5,213 bases of DNA from Euryarchaeota archaeon UBA10 (GCA_002498185.1 DAGO01000022.1:1-5213), one strand, 5' to 3'. Positions 1 to 5,213 are shown, counted from the first letter of the stretch. Notes: a model not told the origin generated them from the letters alone. Numbers and translations are program-made.

Positions 1-11
1 TTCCAATAAAA

Positions 12-266
12 TCAATCATTAGTAAGTGCAGCCATGTTTGCAATGAACCATGAAGATGCGGCTGCTAACTGTAACCAATCTCCGGTTGACAATTGCAACC
101 CATCACCGCTTGCGTAACCGTATACAAACACGCTTACAATCCAACAAAAGCTAGCCAAGGTCTGTCCAAGCCAATCTATTCTCAAGAACTTAGAGCCGGC
201 AGTAGTCCCTTTCGCTTCTACCAAAACATCACCATTTAAGCCTGAACTAGAACTTTCATTTAACAT
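12..266 (-). CDS. Small two-helix membrane protein, function unknown
   Basis: An 84-residue protein. An acidic/polar N-terminus of about 25 residues (MLNESSSSG...) is followed by two hydrophobic segments, roughly residues 32-52 (LGQTLASFCWIVSVFVYGYA) and 60-80 (GDWLQLAAASSWFIANMAAL), separated by a short Gly/Asp-rich turn. This is a helical hairpin. The frame is open further upstream to position 317, but the ATG at 264-266 is preferred: an AGGAG motif at 275-279 lies 8 nt before it, and it overlaps the stop of the upstream flavoprotein gene by 7 nt (ATGTTAA), which suggests translational coupling. The W-L-G-x-x-x-A-S and TGDWL patterns are vaguely like YrhK-type small membrane hairpins, but this is not a firm assignment. 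The tight coupling suggests a membrane partner or anchor for the oxidoreductase (inference). The protein ends at TGA 12-14. A short T-rich stretch (TTTTATT on the minus strand) follows at the window edge and may be a terminator. Confidence 0.72.
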   Translation of the reverse strand: MLNESSSSGLNGDVLVEAKGTTAGSKFLRIDWLGQTLASFCWIVSVFVYGYASGDGLQLSTGDWLQLAAASSWFIANMAALTND

Positions 267-1411
267 GTGAGACACTCCTGTCCACAGCACGATAAATCGT
301 CCAAATACATGCCCCATGATCTGTATGCTGCTACAAAGTCCTCAGTGTCTAAACCTAGAGAAGAGGCAATGGCCTGTGCTACAATACCAAATCGTTGACG
401 ATACTTGAAAATGAAACAGAAAATATGCCCATCGTGTCTAACTGATGGACCACATAAATACATACCAGGAACGATTGTTGATTCATCATTGTCAGTCAGT
501 GAGGGGAAACCATCCTCTCTCTCTTCAAACAAATGTGCTACAAATTTGTGACCACCGTTGAAACCGTTAGCGAGAATTGGTTTTGTTTTTGAATGGAAAT
601 CTTGGCCGTCTTCAGTGGTTAGGCAATACGTTCCATCATTGTAAGTAACTGATTTGACCGCCGTTTCAGAATATAGCTTAACATTATCTTCGAACTTTTC
701 GTTACGCATTCGCTCAAAGGAATATGTTGAAAGGGCTACACTGGGGTCTGAAGTTTTCTCTCCCCATGGGCAATTCATATCGAAGACGCGTGCATTATTT
801 CCATTATTTGCTAAGTGATAAGCGGCATCAATGCCGCTTTCGTAACCTCCAATGATAAGGAAATCATCGCCATCCAATTCTCGATAGCTTCCGATATTTG
901 ATGTGTGTAAGCACAACTCGCTTCCCTGAAATCCACCCAGTGACGGATACTGGTATTCTCCTCCAGCCCAAATCACGTTTTCGGCAAAAATCTTGCCTCC
1001 TTCAATTTCTAGGTGGAAAAACTCATCATGCTTCTCGATACTGAGAACATCGGTTTTCTCTCTTATTGGCAGTTCAAAATAGTCAGAAAGAGATTGGAGG
1101 TGGTCAGCAAAATCCTGACCTGTGGGGTGTTCTATTCGCATTGTAAATGCAGGAGAAATGCCGACTCCGATAGAATTTAGATCCAACATTCCAATGGAAT
1201 TACTTGGGAAGGAAGGAGTAATGAAACGTGTTTCTGCTGGCCATGAGCGGAATGAGGAGCCTATTGTTTCTCTATCGACAATGAGATAATTCTCGACACC
1301 GCTGTGCTGCAAGGCAATTGCTACACCAATACCTGCTGCACCAGCTCCCACAATCACAACATCATAGTGCTCGAAATTTCCGGCACTCTTAGCATCCCCT
1401 TGACTTTCCAT
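260..1411 (-). CDS. FAD/NAD(P)-dependent oxidoreductase with Cys-rich C-terminal tail
   Basis: A 383-residue flavoprotein of the pyridine nucleotide-disulfide oxidoreductase superfamily, in the CzcO/YpdA-like branch. Residues 17-30 (DVVIVGAGAAGIGV) form the FAD-binding Rossmann motif, with Asp46 closing the first beta-alpha-beta unit. GSSFRSWP and RFITPSFPSN (51-71) are typical of flavin monooxygenase-like members. Residues 184-194 (FLIIGGYESGI) form the second, NAD(P)-binding Rossmann motif. ANGFNGG (281-287) sits at the usual third conserved strand. The C-terminal part has GPSVRHDGHIFCF and KYRQRF (321-341). There is no CxxC or CxxxxC redox centre next to the flavin, so it is not a classical thioredoxin reductase or mercuric reductase. 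The last residues carry Cys375, Cys376, Cys380 and Cys383, and LSCCG resembles the vicinal Cys tail of mercuric reductase. It is predicted cytoplasmic. The ATG at 1411 has no ribosome binding site, but a TATA-like box lies at leaderless distance. The substrate is unknown: thiol, metal(loid) and sulfur species are all possible. Confidence 0.88.
   Translation of the reverse strand: MESQGDAKSAGNFEHYDVVIVGAGAAGIGVAIALQHSGVENYLIVDRETIGSSFRSWPAETRFITPSFPSNSIGMLDLNSIGVGISPAFTMRIEHPTGQDFADHLQSLSDYFELPIREKTDVLSIEKHDEFFHLEIEGGKIFAENVIWAGGEYQYPSLGGFQGSELCLHTSNIGSYRELDGDDFLIIGGYESGIDAAYHLANNGNNARVFDMNCPWGEKTSDPSVALSTYSFERMRNEKFEDNVKLYSETAVKSVTYNDGTYCLTTEDGQDFHSKTKPILANGFNGGHKFVAHLFEEREDGFPSLTDNDESTIVPGMYLCGPSVRHDGHIFCFIFKYRQRFGIVAQAIASSLGLDTEDFVAAYRSWGMYLDDLSCCGQECLTC
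275..279 (-). promoter_or_regulatory. Ribosome binding site of the small membrane protein gene
   Basis: AGGAG on the minus strand lies 8 nt before the ATG at 266-264, inside the last codons of the flavoprotein gene. It decides the internal start over the longer open frame that begins at 317. Confidence 0.6.
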
Positions 1412-1578
1412 GTGCCGGCGAAAATTAATAACAATTTAAACGAACCTAATAATTGCCAAAATTGCTGTTAATAATAAAATATTTTGAAACAGACCTCTAA
1501 ACCGGGAGAACCTCGTAGAAGTGCAGGAACACAGAGGTAGCATATGTAATGCTCCATTCGGGCTAGGTTAAGATATAA
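1412..1578. other. Intergenic spacer with weak inverted repeats
   Basis: This 167-bp spacer contains no convincing gene. Next to the stop of the fusion gene, GGGCT (1582-1586 on the minus strand) can pair with AGCCC (1560-1564), but the stem is only 5 bp. A small hairpin AGCAT-ATGTA-ATGCT lies at 1539-1553. A GC-richer block at 1493-1538 has 6-bp arms, ACCTCT (1493-1498) and AGAGGT (1533-1538), and a second ACCTC copy at 1510-1514 that could compete for the same partner. The stretch from about 1466 to 1490 is very AT-rich (TATTTTATTATT on the minus strand) and could serve as a T-rich archaeal termination zone for the fusion operon. The promoter of the oxidoreductase cassette occupies the left part. 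These structures are too weak to name an RNA gene. Confidence 0.4.
1433..1440 (-). promoter_or_regulatory. TATA-like box of the oxidoreductase cassette
   Basis: TTTAAATT on the minus strand is centred 25.5 nt upstream of the A of the ATG at 1411, the distance expected between an archaeal TATA box and the transcription start. Transcription would therefore begin at or next to the start codon, giving a leaderless mRNA, which fits the lack of a Shine-Dalgarno motif there. The candidate upstream gene of the fusion protein has the same spacing. Confidence 0.5.
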
Positions 1579-2955
1579 TCAAGCCCAGACGGTTACGTAT
1601 TGGTAGACCAAGTATAAACCAACGAGTGACAATACTGCACCACCGATTTTCTTGATTAGACCAGTGGAAGCTCGCATTTTGTTGACAATAGTATCCTGGC
1701 TAGCGGCTACCAATAATGTGAATGTGACCATTAGAGCAGCAGTAGTGACTGCATAAAGTAAGAAAATCAATGCTGTGTTAAACAATGTGTAGCTCATGGA
1801 GGCCACCAATAGAGCGATGAAAACCGGTGCAGTACAACCTGCTGAAGCAGCACCGTACCCAAGGCCATACAGGTATTGGCCCATCATTTCTGAGTCTTCA
1901 TTCTCTTCGAACTTGACCTCCTTTCTTGTTATGAATGACAGTATTTTCTCGATTGGTGGAAGGAAAATTGGTTTCAATTTTTTAGCACCTGCTGCAAACT
2001 TTTCCTTGATAGGATAAGTGAACCTTGAGATATCAATGTCGGCAACCATAATCAGCCCCATTATCAAAATCACAGCACCTGTGATTGGAATCAAAACAGG
2101 AACCATTTCGCGAACCGCTTCAGAAAAGAAAATTCCGAATATAGCTAAGCCAAGGAAGATGGTTAGAATACCTGCTGAAGCTGCTAAGCCTGCGGGTAGT
2201 GCTGCCCGCATAGTTTGCTCATTCAGTCCACCAGAAGTCTCCTTCTTGCGCATCAAGTAGAATGAGACATAGCCGGGAAGAAGCGGGAATGAACAAGGTG
2301 AGAAGAAGGACAAGAATCCTGCTCCAACAGCCATTAGCCAAATTGAACCAGATTGCAGATTGATTGTATCTGCCAGACCAGATTTAGCCGATACAACGGT
2401 GTCTTCAACCTCATCCAAAGGAATCCTGTTGCTCGATTTTTCATACACTAAGTCTCCTGACGGGTCAATTATGACAATCTTAGGAATCTTGATTCCGTTG
2501 TACGCTTCAAACGCTTCTTTGTTGACATCTAGGGCGTGCAACCAATGATAGCCGTGTTCTTCAGAATAAGCCATCAAGCCTTCAGGTGTATCTTCGCCAA
2601 CAGATAGCGAAATAATCACGACGCCTGGGTCATCTTTGTACTTCTCATGCAAGGGAGTTAGCATATCATCAGCGATATCTTTGCACGGTGAACAAGTGGT
2701 TGCCATCAAATCCAAAACAACTACCTTGCCTTGTAAATCGGATAATTTGAATGTCTCTCCATCATTATCTCCACCTACCCACTGTGCTTCAAAATCAGGC
2801 GCAGTAGAACTTCCACCCATCATCGTGTAGCCAATGATGCTGATGATCAACAGCATCACAACTCCAAGAGTTACGATTTTCGGATTGTTGGCAGCTCTCG
2901 CTTTGACCATATCCCAATTGGAATAACCGGTATCACTGCCCTTATCCTCAGCCAT
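1579..2955 (-). CDS. TlpA-like thioredoxin domain fused to CcdA/DsbD-type transmembrane electron carrier
   Basis: 458 residues from the ATG at 2955. Residues 1-26 are a cytoplasmic N-terminus with basic residues before the membrane. Residues 27-46 form a transmembrane anchor. Residues 53-180 form a TlpA/redoxin-type thioredoxin domain with active site CSPC (88-91, in ATTCSPCKD) and the cis-proline Pro158 in KIPKIVIIDPSG. Residues 203-458 form a CcdA/DsbD membrane domain of six helices. It has the signature SFFSPCSFPLLPGY (Cys221) in the first helix and AASAGCTAPVF (Cys374) in the fourth, the intramembrane cysteine pair that moves electrons. The basic loops MRKKE and the 309-358 loop fit a cytoplasmic side, placing the thioredoxin domain outside. 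The known role of the family is to carry reducing equivalents from cytoplasmic thioredoxin across the membrane for disulfide reduction or cytochrome c maturation. The domain order is thioredoxin first, unlike classical DsbD, where it is last. A GTG start at 2964 is possible, but it lies inside the Shine-Dalgarno motif GGTGA, which sits 5 nt before the ATG. Confidence 0.9.
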   Translation of the reverse strand: MAEDKGSDTGYSNWDMVKARAANNPKIVTLGVVMLLIISIIGYTMMGGSSTAPDFEAQWVGGDNDGETFKLSDLQGKVVVLDLMATTCSPCKDIADDMLTPLHEKYKDDPGVVIISLSVGEDTPEGLMAYSEEHGYHWLHALDVNKEAFEAYNGIKIPKIVIIDPSGDLVYEKSSNRIPLDEVEDTVVSAKSGLADTINLQSGSIWLMAVGAGFLSFFSPCSFPLLPGYVSFYLMRKKETSGGLNEQTMRAALPAGLAASAGILTIFLGLAIFGIFFSEAVREMVPVLIPITGAVILIMGLIMVADIDISRFTYPIKEKFAAGAKKLKPIFLPPIEKILSFITRKEVKFEENEDSEMMGQYLYGLGYGAASAGCTAPVFIALLVASMSYTLFNTALIFLLYAVTTAALMVTFTLLVAASQDTIVNKMRASTGLIKKIGGAVLSLVGLYLVYQYVTVWA

Positions 2956-2960
2956 CCATC

Positions 2961-2965
2961 TCACC
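2961..2965 (-). promoter_or_regulatory. Ribosome binding site of the thioredoxin-CcdA fusion
   Basis: GGTGA on the minus strand, complementary to the 16S rRNA 3' end core, lies 5 nt before the ATG at 2955-2953 and within the 17-nt gap after the upstream gene's stop. It favours the ATG over the GTG at 2964-2962, which overlaps the motif itself. Internal genes of an archaeal operon typically use such sites while the first gene is leaderless, as appears to be the case here. Confidence 0.6.
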
Positions 2966-2972
2966 GCCTACT

Positions 2973-4415
2973 TCAATCGAAGTAAGTTCCCGTGTAAGGC
3001 ATGCGTGCCCAAACTGTGAATGCACCACAGGCTAGAACGATTAGGCTGATTGCTCCAATCAATACGTAATTCAATCCCGGTGGAGCAGGAGTAACGATTG
3101 TTCCACCAGCGAAGGATTGCACGTCGTGGGTGTTGTAATTCTGCTTTCCGTCTGCAAAGGCAAGTTGGTAGTAAATTGCCTTGCCTTCAACAGCAGGAAT
3201 AGAAACTGTTCCTGTCGCATCTCCATATGCGTAGCAGACGCCTTCATCATCACAGATTTCAGAGCCTTGGATTTCGACGGCTTGACTGAACCATTCACCG
3301 GTGTAGTTTGAACTTTCATAGTTGTAGAATACCGATGCAGTACCAATTCCGTCTTCGTCATCGAAGAACGCCATGATGTTCGCATTTCCTTCTTCGATGG
3401 TTTCATCGATCTGCATAACGGTTGGCATTTCATTTTCAGCATCATATGCAGTAGAGCGAGGTGTTGCAGAATTGATTGCACGAATCAACCCTTGCTTAGG
3501 GTTTGGAGAGGAGGATTTTGCCTCATCGTTTTGGTCGTAGACGACTGCAACGACTTCGATGTTTCCTGGAACGATCATTGGGTCCATTGGCATAACACCA
3601 GGTGTTGCATGTCCACTAGGGTGCTCGATTTCAGAAGGAATAACCCATTCTGCCATTACTACTGCTTCTTGGCCTGCATCTAGACTACCGGTTGCTGGTT
3701 GTCCAGCGTTCCCTCTGTAAACCATCGGAGTTAACACCATGCCACCATGCTCGGATGAGAAGGCATAGACATCATGCTCAATCATGAACAACTGGATTTC
3801 ATAATCTAGGGTATCGCCATCTGCGATATCTTGTGGAATTCCGGTCGGGTCTGTAAGGTCAGGATTGAATCCCTCTCCTAAGTAGACCAAAGTTGCGGTG
3901 ACTGTGAATGCTCCTTCACCGTTGTAGGTTTGTGTAACGTTGAGAGTAGTAGGAGCTACTTCGCGCTGTCCAGCCTCTTCAACCGAGGACATCAGGTCTT
4001 GGCTTTGGATGTAGCCGCCATCGATTTCACCGTCTGGGGTGCCGATTGGAGAATAGTAATTGTAGCGGTCTTTTGCTTCCTGGCTTGCGGTTGGGTCATC
4101 GCCAGCACCGCCATTTGTTTGGTGGAATGTGACGATGGTGTATGGCTGTGAGTTGTCTTGTTTCAATGACTCATGCATAGCGATAACTTGCGGCTCAGAA
4201 TTGGACATACATGGGGCACAGGATAGCGAAGTGAACACTTCTACAACCGGGCGGTGAGTCCAACCATTTGGATAATCACGGGGTTCTGAGGTGGTGATTT
4301 CTTGGCTGACTATAGTGGTTTCTTGCATCACTTCTCCGCTTGCAGCAAGCGGAGCCCCGAGCATTGTCATCAACATCACGGCAACCATGCAAACAGCAGA
4401 AAAGCGCCCCTTCAT
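2973..4415 (-). CDS. Secreted, C-terminally anchored thioredoxin-fold protein with CAPC motif (Omp28-like)
   Basis: 480 residues. Residues 1 to about 25 form a signal peptide: basic MKGR, a hydrophobic core, then PLAAS, with cleavage probably near 24-27. Residues 52-145 form a thioredoxin-fold domain, with VVEVFTSLSCAPCMSNS carrying the CAPC pair (Cys66, Cys69) and IGTPDGEIDGGY (124-135) at the expected cis-proline loop. The pattern resembles Omp28-related proteins. Residues 155-320 are beta-rich and unassigned. Residues 325-440 look like an Ig-type beta domain with acidic repeats (DDEDGIG) and a likely disulfide between Cys388 and Cys394. Residues 448-469 form a transmembrane helix, followed by an 11-residue tail. 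The only other cysteines are in the signal peptide (Cys9) and the anchor (Cys463). The protein is displayed outside the cell membrane and is a plausible partner of the electron carrier encoded 17 nt downstream, acting as a disulfide reductase or isomerase or as a redox-sensitive binding protein (inference). The natural substrate is unknown. Confidence 0.82.
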   Translation of the reverse strand: MKGRFSAVCMVAVMLMTMLGAPLAASGEVMQETTIVSQEITTSEPRDYPNGWTHRPVVEVFTSLSCAPCMSNSEPQVIAMHESLKQDNSQPYTIVTFHQTNGGAGDDPTASQEAKDRYNYYSPIGTPDGEIDGGYIQSQDLMSSVEEAGQREVAPTTLNVTQTYNGEGAFTVTATLVYLGEGFNPDLTDPTGIPQDIADGDTLDYEIQLFMIEHDVYAFSSEHGGMVLTPMVYRGNAGQPATGSLDAGQEAVVMAEWVIPSEIEHPSGHATPGVMPMDPMIVPGNIEVVAVVYDQNDEAKSSSPNPKQGLIRAINSATPRSTAYDAENEMPTVMQIDETIEEGNANIMAFFDDEDGIGTASVFYNYESSNYTGEWFSQAVEIQGSEICDDEGVCYAYGDATGTVSIPAVEGKAIYYQLAFADGKQNYNTHDVQSFAGGTIVTPAPPGLNYVLIGAISLIVLACGAFTVWARMPYTGTYFD

Positions 4416-4436
4416 GGTTTACGCTTTGACATCCCT

Positions 4437-4444
4437 CTATATTT
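4437..4444 (-). promoter_or_regulatory. TATA-like box of the thiol-redox operon
   Basis: AAATATAG on the minus strand is centred 25.5 nt upstream of the A of the ATG at 4415. As with the oxidoreductase cassette, the start codon would coincide with the transcription start, and no Shine-Dalgarno motif precedes this ATG. The GC-rich hairpin lies immediately upstream of the box. Confidence 0.5.
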
Positions 4445-4465
4445 CAGTTTAGGATTTTCTCGATA

Positions 4466-4490
4466 TCTCTCCCCCCCTAAGGGGGAGAGA
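4466..4490. repeat. GC-rich inverted repeat in the divergent promoter region
   Basis: The arms TCTCTCCCCC (4466-4475) and GGGGGAGAGA (4481-4490) pair perfectly over 10 bp around a 5-nt loop. The left arm has two spare C residues, so the register can slip. On the minus strand, an outer GATTT/AAATC pairing (around 4491-4495 and 4453-4457) could extend the structure past an 8-nt bulge. It lies about 22 nt upstream of the TATA-like box of the thiol-redox operon and about 105 nt from the divergent start. Because both flanking genes are transcribed away from it, a terminator role is unlikely. A protein-binding palindrome or a structured DNA element fits better (inference). Confidence 0.55.
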
Positions 4491-4595
4491 AAATCTGGAT
4501 TTTTCTATCTCATTTTGCTAGGTTTTGGTGAGCTAAATTGAAAATACAGTTTTTGTCGGGCCAAGGGTTAAGCAAGATGTAGTGTAGTAGACATC

Positions 4596-5192
4596 ATGGC
4601 CAAGATAACTTGCCCACACTGTAGTGAGGTAATCAATCTGGCTAGCACTATGCCTGGAAGATATCAATGTCCGCATTGCAACGAATTTTTCAAAATTGCA
4701 AAAAAGCAACCTAAGCCCCAAAGCATAGAGATTAGAACCAATACTATCCAAACTCCGCAAATTACGCAAACTGCGCAATTTAATCCCGATGATGTTGTGT
4801 TACCGAGATCAACTGTGTTTTGGCATAACGCAAAACTAGTCGTCCTAACTCCAATCGGATTGTGGTTCATTATTCTAGGAATCGTTAGGTTTGATGATAG
4901 CGGGTTCGGAACATTCCTAGGTATTATTCCGATTTTATTTGGAACTCTACTCATGCTCCCTGCTTTCTACAACTCTAAGGACCTGAAAAATAAGAAAACC
5001 GAATACATGTTGAAAGCAACGAATCAAATTTTACCAGGTCAAAAAATTTCTAGCCCTTCAAAATCGGTTTTGCGACAGGTTTTGCTGATACTGCTCGCTT
5101 TGATGATAATCGGCATAATACTCTATGGAGGAGCTATGATCCTTATCCTTTTGATGTTCATAATTGCCGGAGGAGGGGGAGGAGGGTTCTAA
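4596..5192 (+). CDS. N-terminal zinc-ribbon, multi-pass membrane protein of unknown function
   Basis: 198 residues. Residues 4-33 form a zinc ribbon with two knuckles, TCPHC (Cys6, Cys9) and QCPHC (Cys25, Cys28), spaced as in small MJ0042-like zinc-finger domains. Residues 36-75 are a polar linker rich in Gln, Thr and Pro. Hydrophobic segments follow at about 80-97, 103-125 and 159-191. The last is long enough for either one helix or two tightly turned helices. Basic residues at 127-140 (SKDLKNKKTEYMLK) suggest that this loop is cytoplasmic, as the zinc ribbon should be. The C-terminus is AGGGGGGF. I do not recognise the family beyond the ribbon. Similar ribbon-plus-helices proteins are common, uncharacterised membrane proteins in archaea and bacteria. 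It is divergent from the thiol-redox operon, so shared regulation is possible but not shown. The stop TAA overlaps the ATG of the next gene by one base. Confidence 0.82.
   Translation: MAKITCPHCSEVINLASTMPGRYQCPHCNEFFKIAKKQPKPQSIEIRTNTIQTPQITQTAQFNPDDVVLPRSTVFWHNAKLVVLTPIGLWFIILGIVRFDDSGFGTFLGIIPILFGTLLMLPAFYNSKDLKNKKTEYMLKATNQILPGQKISSPSKSVLRQVLLILLALMIIGIILYGGAMILILLMFIIAGGGGGGF
5181..5186 (+). promoter_or_regulatory. Ribosome binding site of the downstream partial gene
   Basis: GGAGGG ends 5 nt before the ATG at 5192-5194. It is part of a purine run from 5169 to 5186 that also encodes the six terminal glycines of the zinc-ribbon protein. Confidence 0.55.
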
Positions 5193-5213
5193 TGACTCTG
5201 CTTCAAATCAAAA
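5192..5213 (+). CDS. Start of a truncated downstream gene
   Basis: The ATG at 5192-5194 overlaps the preceding stop as TAATG and is preceded at 5 nt by a strong GGAGGG motif. Seven codons (MTLLQIK) remain open to the window edge. The one-base overlap and the ribosome site indicate an operon with the zinc-ribbon gene. The fragment is too short to name a product. Confidence 0.5.

Larger units (their letters stand above)
4416..4595. promoter_or_regulatory. Divergent intergenic regulatory region
   Basis: This 180-bp region separates the minus-strand thiol-redox operon from the plus-strand zinc-ribbon gene. It holds the operon's TATA-like box, the GC-rich hairpin, and two weak promoter candidates for the plus-strand gene: AAAATAC at 4541-4547, which implies a leader of about 26 nt, and TTAA at 4568-4571, which implies leaderless transcription. 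A weak inverted repeat GATGT/ACATC (4576-4580 and 4591-4595) abuts the plus-strand start codon. No Shine-Dalgarno motif precedes that ATG. Confidence 0.4.

Noticed and set aside
267..317. N-terminal extension of the small membrane protein gene to an upstream ATG at 317
   Set aside because: It would overlap the flavoprotein gene by 58 nt. The internal ATG at 266 has a well-placed AGGAG and a natural stop/start overlap.
260..1411. Classical thioredoxin reductase or mercuric reductase
   Set aside because: The flavin-proximal CxxC/CxxxxC redox disulfide is missing. The region after the FAD motif matches monooxygenase/YpdA-like relatives instead.
1493..1553. tRNA or other known RNA gene in the spacer
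   Set aside because: No cloverleaf, no T-arm consensus and no long paired acceptor stem could be found on either strand.
1796..2830. Several 60-80 codon plus-strand frames opposite the thioredoxin-CcdA gene
   Set aside because: They are antisense shadows of a gene with clear domain motifs. Their products lack recognisable features.
3071..3481. 136-codon open frame on the minus strand inside the CAPC protein gene
   Set aside because: It lies wholly within a well-supported gene in another frame. Its Met/Ser/Lys/Leu-rich product shows no domain, signal or coherent pattern.
4414..4432. Tiny upstream frame ATG TCA AAG CGT AAA CCA TGA ending on the start codon of the CAPC gene (ATGA)
   Set aside because: It could be a coupling uORF, but the TATA-like box at 4437-4444 puts the transcription start near 4415, so this frame would probably not be transcribed.
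4466..4490. Intrinsic transcription terminator
   Set aside because: The hairpin lies between genes transcribed away from each other. There is no clean T-run directly after it on either strand, and archaeal termination relies mainly on T-rich tracts.
4533..4954. Minus-strand frames of 81 and 96 codons opposite the zinc-ribbon gene
   Set aside because: They overlap each other and the clearly coding zinc-ribbon frame, whose CxxC knuckles and membrane helices are convincing.

Overview
The window looks archaeal and most likely comes from a marine planktonic euryarchaeon of the Marine Group II / Poseidoniales type. This assignment is an inference. It rests on secreted, acidic, C-terminally membrane-anchored protein architecture, on AT-rich TATA-like boxes placed at the same distance (centre 25.5 nt) upstream of two start codons with no visible leader, and on a general resemblance to thiol-redox genes of that group. 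No rRNA or taxonomic marker gene is present. Base composition is moderately AT-rich and even throughout, and nothing indicates a mobile element, tRNA, CRISPR array or phage gene.

Layout from left to right: (1) A two-gene minus-strand cassette at 12-1411. It holds a flavin-dependent pyridine-nucleotide oxidoreductase (260-1411) with a cysteine-rich C-terminal tail (CC-x3-C-x2-C), followed by an 84-residue two-helix membrane protein (12-266) whose ATG overlaps the end of the oxidoreductase gene. (2) A 167-bp spacer (1412-1578) that holds the 3' flank of the next operon and the cassette promoter. (3) A second minus-strand operon at 1579-4415. A secreted or membrane-anchored protein with an extracytoplasmic CAPC thioredoxin-fold domain comes first (2973-4415). 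It is followed 17 nt later by a fusion of a TlpA-like thioredoxin domain to a CcdA/DsbD-type six-helix electron conduit (1579-2955). (4) A 180-bp divergent intergenic region (4416-4595) with a near-perfect GC-rich hairpin. (5) A plus-strand gene (4596-5192) for a zinc-ribbon membrane protein of unknown function. Its six-glycine C-terminus is encoded by a Shine-Dalgarno-like run that leads directly into a further plus-strand gene, cut off by the window edge (5192 onward).

Functional reading: the central operon is a plausible transmembrane thiol relay. The CcdA part would take electrons from the cytoplasm, pass them to its own fused extracytoplasmic CSPC thioredoxin domain, and from there to the CAPC domain of the neighbouring anchored protein or to other exported cysteine proteins. 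The oxidoreductase/small-membrane-protein cassette also carries a thiol theme, since its tail resembles the vicinal-cysteine C-terminus of mercuric reductase. It has its own apparent promoter, however, and its substrate cannot be read from the sequence. None of the genes is visibly broken.
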